Source: Zygnema cylindricum (taxonomy: Eukaryota > Streptophyta > Zygnematophyceae > Zygnematales > Zygnemataceae). From it: 25,104 bases of DNA. Both the position numbers and the translations under genes were made by a program. Position 1 is the first letter of the stretch. Each line of letters begins with the position of its first letter. The stretch covers positions 1-25,104 of the forward strand of contig JBBHKE010001842.1 of the NCBI GenBank assembly GCA_037447655.1, written 5' to 3'. Of the stretch, positions 10,920-19,368 are shown in pieces. The notes below the pieces were generated by a model. That model did no database searches. It was not told where the DNA came from and saw only the letters and a list, made by a program, of their open reading frames with translations.

Positions 10920-11184
10920 AGACTTTGACAAAAATATTGTGTTGGCCGAGATATGAGCCTGGCTCTACGCTCTTCCACTATAGCCTATTTCGCATTTGTA
11001 ACGGAAAACTTACAAACTGCGGTATTATTTAAAATTCATTTTTGTTTACATGTACGAAATAGTACGGACAAAAAATCATTAACGATTTTTACGATTTTTT
11101 CAAAAGGTTCAATGTGTTTGTTACGTATAATTCGTCGCAATTAAATCGTTCGCACTAAACGCCGTGAACAACTATGACATTTCT

Positions 11185-12003
11185 CGTATATTTGCGTATA
11201 ATGTTCTTATATGTCTGTACTTTCTAGCGATTTCCGTACATTCCAAATATTTCAGTGTAACTGCCTCACACTTTTCATACATGTACGTCACATTGTCCGT
11301 ATTTTGCGAACTTTTTAGTGTTATTTATTTTAAGGCTTGTAGGGTACATTCCTGTATTTTCCTGTATATTTCAGTACAACTAGCAACATTTTTTGTACAT
11401 TTAGGTACACTGATCGTACATTTCTGTAATTTTTAGGGTTATTAAAAGGGGGATTTTAGGGTATCTAGGGTACATTGCCATACTCTCCTTTATATTTCAG
11501 TACGACTGATTCCGTACTATTAAGTTATTTAGGGTACACTTCGGATAACACTTTACAATACAGTTAATTTTCTGTCCTTTCTAATGTTTCTTAAGGATTT
11601 TTTAGGATTTCGCTTCCAGTAGGTTTTCGTACATCGAATTTTACATGAATTTTACGAAAAGTGTGAAATCGATGAATACTACGTAATTTTCGTTATAAAT
11701 TTGAAATCCGTACGAATTGGACATCAACGGTTGATATGGCAGGAAAAGAATGCCCAAAGTCTTGTTTTGCTGCAGATTATACTGTTTGAGTGAAGATGAC
11801 TGAGATGTATGACACTACGTTTTTTCCAAAAAAATGTTTGATAACTCCAGCTCCGCCAGGGTTGAAGTTACATGTACAATTCTGAATTTAATGCCCTTTC
11901 TAGATTCAGTACTCGATCTTTTGGCGAAGATGTCGTTTTGATCTTGTGACGGATTCATAGATAAAAAAACTGGTTAGATTTGATCAAAATAGCATTAAGG
12001 TAA
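11185..12003. other. AT-rich repeat-derived sequence, no gene seen
   Basis: Up to about 11,530 the words GTACATT, CCGTACA and TTTCAGTAC recur at irregular intervals, suggesting decayed transposon ends. I could not find paired ends or target duplications here, and no exon is supported. Confidence 0.35.
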
Positions 12004-12249
12004 ATTGTCTGGGTACATGGGGACTGCGAAACTGAAAAACAGACTGAGGATAAAGCCCAAAGGAAAAAGATGGGATGGGAAAGAAACTATCTAACATATG
12101 TCAACAGGCCAACAAAAGAGAGTGAAAGAAACATCCTCTACAAAAAAAATGACTTAACCGACCACAGTATAACTGAAATATTTAAAAAAACAATACCCTT
12201 CATACCCCAACTTTGGGAAGCATGCGGAGGATATTCCAGGACACATTGA
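12004..12249 (+). other. Open stretch of 81 codons, protein-like but unrecognised
   Basis: Between two stops this frame reads mixed, charged sequence including NILYKKNDLTDHSITEIF and IPQLWEACGGYS. There is no start codon near its beginning and no family match that I know. It could be a worn transposon gene fragment, an exon, or chance. Confidence 0.2.
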
Positions 12250-12442
12250 TAATTCATGACAGCAAGATTGAAGGACAAAAGAGGCTTGCACTTGCTGTAA
12301 AGCAGCAAATAAATGATGAAAAAAGAAAGAAAGCGATAGGCCTAACAAGACAGCCGTCTCAATGAACGCTCACCACAAGTATGGAGGAACTCATCCAAAG
12401 CAACGCCCAAAACAACAAAATATCCTTAGCATCAAAACTTGA

Positions 12443-12594
12443 TCGCCCTCTCCCTCTCTCCCTCGCCCTCTCCCTCTCGCCCTCTCCCCCTCTTCCCCTC
12501 GCCCTCTCCCCCTCTAGCCCTCGCGCACTCCCCCTCCCCCTCCCTCTCCCTCTTCCCCTCCCTCTCCCTCTCCCTCTCCCTCTCCCTTTCCCTC
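12443..12594. repeat. CCCTCT-rich tract ending at an assembly gap
   Basis: Irregular CCCTCT/CCCTCG units, increasingly regular towards the right, ending at the Ns. Confidence 0.9.
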
Positions 12595-12604
12595 NNNNNN
12601 NNNN
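12595..12604. other. Assembly gap (10 N)
   Basis: Ten undetermined bases. The sequence changes completely across the gap, from a CT satellite to the reversed arm of the mirror repeat. Confidence 0.99.
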
Positions 12605-13307
12605 TTATAAAACTTTCAGTTTAAACAGGTTGGCTAACTGGCAGTTTAAACATGAGTTAACTTGAAATAAACAGGTTTACACATGAAGTTTGGATGTTAT
12701 AAACTGTTTTACTGCATTCACTGACTAGCGTTGGTTTTGTCGGTGACGGTACTAGTTAAGGTATTCATTAATATACTTAACGTCTTGATCATAAAAAAAC
12801 AGCCAATGTAAAACGCCGTAGATGGAAATTCAGTGCCTTGCTTTTAGTACAACATGCACCACATAGTCTGTTAAACAGAAAAGGCGATTTTAATGTATAA
12901 TATATGTTTATATATTAATATTTAAAAATTTTTATATTATCGTGATATATATCGTGATATATATCGCGATATGTAATATTTTTAAAAATTTATAATTATA
13001 TATTTGTATATAATATGTAATTTTAGCGGAAAAGACAAATTGTCTGATACACCACGTACAACATGATTTTCGTTCCGTGACTTAAAGGTAGATGCCGCAA
13101 AATGTAACCGACAAAAAAATACTAGTTCTGCAATTCATATAATTACTTATGGAATTGATCATGGCAGTGGCTGTTTTGGTTGCGATCAGTCACTTACGTC
13201 ATTTTGTCAAATATTGTAGGTTTGAAGTACACATTTGGACAAATAAAGTTCAATTGAGTACAAATTTGACGGTCAATCGGTTGGACAAATTTGACTTTCA
13301 AAATATT
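12605..13307. repeat. Perfect mirror repeat, 332-bp arms, 39-bp centre
   Basis: Base n equals base 25912-n (same letter, not the complement) for every position from 12605 to 12936. The left arm is therefore 12976-13307 written backwards. I checked this block by block in tens. The centre, 12937-12975, holds CGTGATATATAT-type 12-mers and is not mirrored. The left arm starts at the first base after the N gap. The right arm is the authentic-looking copy, because its distal part (from about 13102) also pairs as an ordinary, diverged inverted repeat with 14582-14960. This is not H-DNA-type homopurine sequence. Its reality in the genome is doubtful. Confidence 0.97.
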
Positions 13308-13979
13308 GCTTCAATCGCTTAAAATTTTGCCGCGCTTGCGGACGTCGACCGTCATAAAAAGATTAGCAATTCACACGGCCAACGAACGTTTACGGTAACA
13401 AAACTGCGGCAACCACATGTAAATAAAAGTGTTGCAGACACATGAGCTCCACGGTGAGAGCACTTAGCCGCAAATTTGAAATTTAATCGTCTAAGGCCAC
13501 TTCTCTATCAGTAGCCGACAGTAATGTTATGGATAGGTTTACTGGCACTAATATTTTGTTCGCTTCTCCATTAGGTCGTATCAACAATGAAATTTATCGC
13601 GTACGTGCTTTCTTTCGATTAGATGCACGTAGATTTCTGTTATGACGACGAGCGTCGTCAAACTTCCAAAAACAAAATATCTAAAGTCGTATTCTTTCAA
13701 CCAGCCGCAAAATAAAATAAGCTAATGTACATTTTGAACGTTCGTGTTTTGTCGTTGTACCAGCGGTGTACAATTTATACATTCCACTTTTGTCGTAACC
13801 AAATCGAAAATATGAAGAAAGCAGGCGCAACAAATTCCGCTTGACGATGGATGGTGGTGGATCAACAAACTTTTTCTGGTGGTTATCGTCGTATCTGATC
13901 CCGCATGTTTGAAGGCGCGTGGCATATGTCCGAAGGCGCGCGGCTCGTACATGACATTTTCACGCGTAAACGTTTTACA

Positions 13980-14032
13980 CGTCCGGTAAATGGCTAGTGT
14001 CCTCCTTGAGGCCACTAGCCATTTACCGGACG
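13980..14032. repeat. Perfect hairpin with 20-bp arms in the foldback spacer
   Basis: CGTCCGGTAAATGGCTAGTG at 13980-13999 pairs perfectly with 14013-14032. The 13-nt loop contains a further 4-bp stem (CCTC/GAGG). The centre of the hairpin (about 14006) is within some 30 bases of the centre of the surrounding long inverted repeat. Confidence 0.95.
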
Positions 14033-14237
14033 AAGTGACCTTTTGCTTCGAAAACTTATAATCGGACGGTCGATGTTATCGCCCAAAAGTTTGGAGAATC
14101 TTGACGAATATCTAGTAATATTGTTTTGAAAAAACAAAAAAAACCAGTACGGCCTTGTACGGCAATGAGCTGGATTTGTACGGAAATGCACATTTTCCAC
14201 TAAACAACCCCACTTTTCGCCTGATGGAGGTTCACCC

Positions 14238-14577
14238 TAAGCGTTACATTGAACTTAGACGCAAAGTGAAACGAAACCTCTTTAAACTAAACTGAACTAC
14301 TGTAAGTTTTGTACATAAATATTAAAACGCACTAAACGAAATTTTGTTGTCAATGTAAGAATGTTTATTTGTAGATAATGTGGCTCGATTTCGTCGCGCG
14401 TGACGACGCGCATTTTTTTCATTTAATTTCAATTGATATTTTTACGCCGTTTCGTTTTATTATAGTGTACAAAGTTTATTTCGTTTCGTGCGTTTCAATA
14501 TTCCCGTACAAGATTTATAGTACGTTAGTTTAAAGAGGTTTTGTTTCACTTTGCGTCTTAGTTCAATGTAACGCTTA
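14238..14577. mobile_element. Foldback/MITE-like element, 340 bp, about 105-bp inverted arms
   Basis: Arms at about 14238-14344 and 14470-14577 are reverse complements: TAAGCGTTACATTGAACTTA at the left corresponds to the complement of the right end, with scattered mismatches. The middle has a GC-rich short palindrome (CGTCGCGCGTGACGACGCG) at about 14394-14412. It lies in the spacer, abutting the right arm of the long inverted repeat. No clear target duplication; superfamily unknown. Confidence 0.75.
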
Positions 14578-15324
14578 AACGATTAAATTTCAATTTTGCG
14601 GCTAAGTGCTCTCACCGTGGAGATCACGTAAAGACAAAAAGTGACTGTCTGCAACACTTTTATTTACATGTGGTTGCCGCAGTTTTGTTACCTTAAACGT
14701 TCGCCGGCCGTATGGATTGCTAATTTTATTATGACGGTCGACGTCCGCAGGCGCGACAAAATTTGAAGCGGTTGAAACAATATTTTGAAAGTCAAAGTTG
14801 TCTAACCGATTGACCGTCAAATTTGTACTCAACTGGACTTTATTTGTACAAATGTGTACTTCAAACGTACAATATTTGACAAAATGACGTAAGTGACTGT
14901 GAGCAACCAAAACAGCCACTGTCATGATCAATTCCCTTTCTTATTTGTGTATGGTTACATCAGTAGGTCTTTGTAATAGTACGGACAACAAAATTTATGT
15001 ATTACAGAGGCCTCGGTTACATTGCGTATCGTCTATAAACAAGTTTTTACATGCGTCTTTTGATTTGAGTGGTTCCTTGTAAGTTGACGATAAAATCTTT
15101 AAAATCGTCAAAGATTTGAAAACCGACCATTTTTGGATGGAAATCCGTGCTTCCGTATTACGTACGTGTACTTCGCAAGTGTATCGCGTCAATGTACCTC
15201 AAAGATCTCCTTCACTCTGCTGACTTTCAGGAAAAGCTGTATTTCTTTTCGGCAAAGATTTTACAGTCACCTTGTCGCGAGGCGCGTGACTTTGGAGACC
15301 TGTGAAAATTTTCATTTTTTTTTA

Positions 15325-15745
15325 ATGCCTCGATATATCGGTGATACGATATATCGGCGATATATTGGCGAATAATCGCGATATTTTGATCTTCGATATA
15401 TCGAAGCAATATATTGATTATTGGTAACCTAAAATTCGATATATATCGAATATCGACAAAAAGTCTTCGATACTCAACACTACCGATAATTATCGACGAT
15501 AAATGTACGGTTTGTACCGTACATTTGTACGATTAATTCCGTCTTGCTGAACCGCCGTTATTCGGTTACACTGAGTTCGGAACAGATTTTTGCACGTGGC
15601 ATGCCACGCTATAAACAGTGAAAAATTAATAGAGTATATTATAAAGTAATATTATACAGCGTCGGAGCGATATATTAGAACCCTTGACCGCTCGATAACC
15701 GATAGCTATCGATATAAGTGATATCGCGATAAATTTCTTGCCGGT
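15325..15745. repeat. TATCG-rich degenerate transposon remnants
   Basis: CGATATATCG and variants recur many times. Two similar right-hand termini, TCAACACTA at about 15476 and ACAACACTA at about 15748, face the same way, as if two related element ends were left. No matching left ends or target duplications were found. Confidence 0.5.
15501..15526. repeat. Short perfect hairpin
   Basis: AAATGTACGGT and ACCGTACATTT are perfect 11-bp arms around a TTGT loop, within the TATCG-rich repeats. Probably transposon-derived. Confidence 0.85.
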
Positions 15746-15798
15746 ACACAACACTACGGCTATTATGGATTAATTTATCATTACAGTACAATACAGTA

Positions 15799-15997
15799 CA
15801 CTGCGAATCGTTATTAGCGTTATGAACTCTATATTGGCACCCCAAAATATTGACATTAATACCTTAAATAGAATAAACTACACTATTTAAGGACGTGGAC
15901 CCTAATCTGCCACGTCTCCCGGTACTAAATTAGAATAAATGACTCTAATTTTTTCTTTACACTAATAATTTCTCAACGCTAGTAACGATTCAAGGTG
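15799..15997. mobile_element. MITE, CACCG family, 199 bp
   Basis: Starts CACTGCGAATCGTTATTAGC and ends CTAGTAACGATTCAAGGTG. TA lies on both sides (15797-15798, 15998-15999). It is the same length as 6107-6305 with the same interior (GGCACCCCAAAATATTGAC, GGACGTGGACC), but clearly diverged from it. Confidence 0.85.
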
Positions 15998-16020
15998 TAC
16001 TGTACAGTACATTTACAGTA

Positions 16021-16227
16021 CACCGTGAATCGCTATTAGCGTAATGAAATAGATAGCGTAATGAAACAATTAGCGTTATTGACGCTATTTGGGAATTTGG
16101 GGGTTTTGAAGGAAATCATTTACTCTAATTTGTTTTTTCAAGGGTTTATATTTATTCTATTGAGAATTTGGGTAAAAAAACAGGGTACCGCAATTAGAGT
16201 CATCGACGCTAATAGCGATTCACGGTG
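16021..16227. mobile_element. MITE, CACCG family, 207 bp, perfect 21-bp TIRs
   Basis: 16021-16041 and 16207-16227 are perfect 21-bp inverted repeats (CACCGTGAATCGCTATTAGC plus G). The left flank is TA; the right flank is TG, a degenerate target. The interior differs from the 199-bp type and repeats TAGCGTAATGAAA near the left end. Confidence 0.85.
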
Positions 16228-16236
16228 TGTACATTA

Positions 16237-16436
16237 CACCGTGAATCGTTATTAGCCTTATGTACGCTATATCGGCACCCCAAAATTTTGACATTGATAC
16301 CTTAAATATAATACATTACACTATTTTAAGGACGTGGACCATAATCTACCACGTCTCCTGGAACTAAATTAGAATGAATGATGCTAATTTTTTCTTTAGA
16401 CTAATAATTTTTATACGCTAATAACGATTCAAGGTG
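16237..16436. mobile_element. MITE, CACCG family, copy-B counterpart of 6107-6305
   Basis: Starts CACCGTGAATCGTTATTAGC and ends CTAATAACGATTCAAGGTG, TA-flanked (16235-16236, 16437-16438). Only about nine bases separate its left end from the preceding MITE, so three family members lie within 640 bp. Confidence 0.85.
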
Positions 16437-16637
16437 TACTGTTCAGCATCCTCCCAAGGCGATAAAAAGGATAAGTCGACAGCTGTCAATCATATTTTAC
16501 TGTGTATCTATAGTTGACGGGTTTCCAATTCCAGAGTCTCTGTGGACCACTCATATTTATAATTAATTCTGTGTAGGATTTATAAGGTTTTTTAGCCCCC
16601 TCTTCACGAGTCACGATGCTGACAGTGCAGTGCAGTA

Positions 16638-17175
16638 CACCGCGAATCGTTATTAGTGTCAACAACTCTAATTTGGGTTCTTAAAAATTTGATTTTTTTC
16701 CCCAAATAGGATACATGATTTTAATTTTTCCTTGACGTTAATAAAGGTACCGTACAAAATAGCGTAAAGAACGAAAGTACAGTAATATCTAAATAGTGTG
16801 GTGTACGGTATATGTCAGCTCGTACATAAATGTACCTTTTCAAGTGAAAATTTTACAAATAATGAATTAAATCAGACGCGCACGCATAGGAAAGTGCGCT
16901 CAAAAAACGGGATTGGTCTGACACGTAAATTAGTCTGACATGTACGGAAATTTTAATTTCGCGACGGTGTACAATTTCTAATATTTTGTGCGGATACATA
17001 TAATAATGTGTATAATCGTATAGAAAATTTTCCAGTTTTGCTGTTCCAAATTAGCATTAACGCCGAAATTAGAATACACCTTTTTTTAAAAAAAATTCAA
17101 ATTCTTAATTAGCATCAATTACGGTATATTTACTTCCACACTATTAAACCTTAACACTAATAACGATGCGCGGTG
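16638..17175. mobile_element. Larger MITE, copy-B counterpart of 6504-7040
   Basis: Same termini (CACCGCGAATCG... and ...GATGCGCGGTG) and TA flanks at 16636-16637 and 17176-17177. One base longer than the copy-A version because of a T run. Confidence 0.82.
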
Positions 17176-17177
17176 TA

Positions 17178-18176
17178 CCATCCTGCTTGGAATCTTCGCT
17201 AACTGACAGGGTGTACATTCGGATCCTTAATTGTCGCTTCCCCGGCCGCTTTCTTGAAACGACACGTGTCTAGAAGTCATCCCTACAGTGTGCCGAGTCC
17301 TGCTTTGACCGTATTGATTGTCGGTGCTTTTATGTACGTCAGTCCATGCATCTATACTGCCTGTACGGAATTTCTAATGATTTTCCTCACCATGTCAGGC
17401 ACCTACCTCTAAAACATTTGTCGTTTATCGTAGTAGAGACATCACATTGGCTATGAGTCGTTGACATTTGAGATACGCTGATCTGAGCCGTCCAAATTCT
17501 GAGATAGCCCTTGTGTCCAGTTGGCGCCGACCAATTCCATCCCCTTCGTACCGTTTCCGAATCATCACTTTTGTCCTTTCCACGTCAATGTTACATCTAG
17601 CCTCGCTGGTCGGCGCTAAAGGATTGGCCGAATTTTCCCGTCTCCGTACAGTTTCTGCGCTACCTGACAGATTTCAGTAAATACTACCGCCGAAAGAAAA
17701 CAGTCAATCATACGCAATTACGCAAACCACCTTTTTTTTTACGAAATTCCCGCAAGGCTCCAAATTTTGAACGGCTCGACCAATGAGACGCCGCCATTTC
17801 AGCCGTCAGCCAATCAGCGTCAAGATCTGTGGTCCTCCGTCAACTTTCATGTCACGTTTTGTCGTTTCCTTGAGAAAACCGTCACCAATTTTCAATTCTC
17901 TAATCCTGATTTTCTTCTTCCTCCGTTTTTTGTCCTTAAAACCGTTTTTTGTCCCTTAACCGTTTTTTTTCATTTTTCTGACGTTTTTTACTCCTCCATG
18001 TGGGACTCTCCCTTCCCTTTTCCCTTCTTTTTAAACCGTTTTTTCTCATTACGTTTAAACGATTTTTTTTCAACGTTTTTGACCTCAATGCCTATTTTTT
18101 GACTTCTTACCAAACCCTTTTTTTTTCTTTTCCTCCTCCACTCTACTTAACTCTTCAACCTTTCTCTGGTTTTTTT
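17178..18176. other. Remainder of copy B, no gene supported
   Basis: Same content as 7043-8040, including the two CCAAT motifs and the T-rich run. Open frames here are lengthened or broken by homopolymer differences relative to copy A, which argues against coding. Confidence 0.4.
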
Positions 18177-18555
<379 letters not shown>

Positions 18556-19140
18556 TCTCCATCCCCTCATTCAAAAACCTTCTATTCCATGATTATCTAT
18601 CCCCATTTATACCCATCAACAAAATCCAAACCTATCAACTTTTTTTTTTTATTTTTACCCACATTTTTAACTACATTTTTACCAAAATTACCCACATTTT
18701 ATACCCATTTTTTCCGTACATTTGCCCTTATTATTATTATTATTACCCATTCAAATTTGTTAAATATACATTTCCACTCCATGTATACCCACACCCAATT
18801 TCCCCACATTAAAAAATCCTTTTTTTTTTTTTTTTTTTTTTTCATAAGTTTTCCAGATTTTTTTTCAAAAACTTCAATTTTTTTTTGAAATCTTTTGGAA
18901 AAAAAAAAATATCAAACCCATCTTCCCTCCAACTCTAAAAGTTTAAAAATCCAAACCTCAAAACAGAAAAACTTTAAACCCCCAGAAACCCCAAAAAAAA
19001 TCTCTAAAACCTCTAAGTAGACAAATTCTATACAAAATTCTAGTAACAAAACCCCAAACCCTAAATTACCCTTAAAACCTAAAATCCTTAAACCCTGACA
19101 AAACCTTCAAACTCTCGAACCCTAAAAAATAAACAACAGT
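18556..19140. other. G-poor stretch with AAACCCTAAA-like words
   Basis: The plus strand has very few G for nearly 600 bases. Early part: TACCCACATTTTTA-like units and T runs (18820-18842). Later part, about 18,930-19,120: AAACCCC, AACCCTAAATTACCC and AAACCTAAAATCC words resembling degenerate plant telomere units, without a regular 7-bp array. No exon seen. Confidence 0.5.
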
Positions 19141-19350
19141 AATAAACCATACTAAATAATACTAGTTAATACTAAACAATACGAATCAATACAAAACAAT
19201 ACTAAATAATACTAGTTAATACTACACAATACTAAACAATACTAAAACAATACGAAACAATACTAAACCATACTAAATAATACTAGTTAATACTAAACCA
19301 TACTAAACAATACGAAACAATACTAAAACAATACGTAACCACACTAAACA
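19141..19350. repeat. 10-bp tandem array (AATACTAAAC type), possibly in the 5' leader
   Basis: Units of CAATACTAAA/CAATACGAAA repeat with a roughly 10-bp period. A higher-order segment, ATACTAAATAATACTAGTTA, appears three times (about 19149, 19199 and 19270). The array ends about 20 bases before the ATG at 19369, so it would form promoter or 5' UTR sequence of that gene. Confidence 0.85.
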
Positions 19351-19368
19351 ACAACACCAATAGTACCA

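Larger units (their letters stand above)
10005..11184. mobile_element. Outer hAT-type non-autonomous element with 8-bp TSD
   Basis: The element spans 10013-11176 (1164 bp). It begins CATAGTTGTTCA and ends TGAACAACTATG, perfect 12-bp terminal inverted repeats. An identical 8-bp duplication ACATTTCT lies at 10005-10012 and 11177-11184. The interior is AT-rich with many GTACGG/GTACATT words and no transposase. A second element of similar terminal type is inserted at 10458-10911. hAT is assigned from the 8-bp target and the CA...TG ends. Confidence 0.85.
13102..14960. repeat. Long inverted repeat (foldback) with a 1.1-kb spacer
   Basis: The arms 13102-13490 and 14582-14960 are reverse complements, by eye roughly 85-90% alike with small indels. 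Shared blocks include TTGACGGTCAATCGGTT, GCGGACGTCGACCGTCAT and CTCCACGGTGAGAGCACTTA. No target duplication is obvious, and no full transposase is visible. A frame in the right arm (14602-14931, minus) is partly maintained in the left arm but has stops there, so coding is doubtful. Confidence 0.9.

Noticed and set aside
14602-14931. 109-codon minus-strand frame in the right foldback arm
   Set aside because: The corresponding left arm has stops in the same frame, and no transposase motif is visible.
18930-19120. Interstitial telomere array
   Set aside because: AAACCCTAAA-like words are present but irregular in spacing and sequence; no run of exact 7-bp units.
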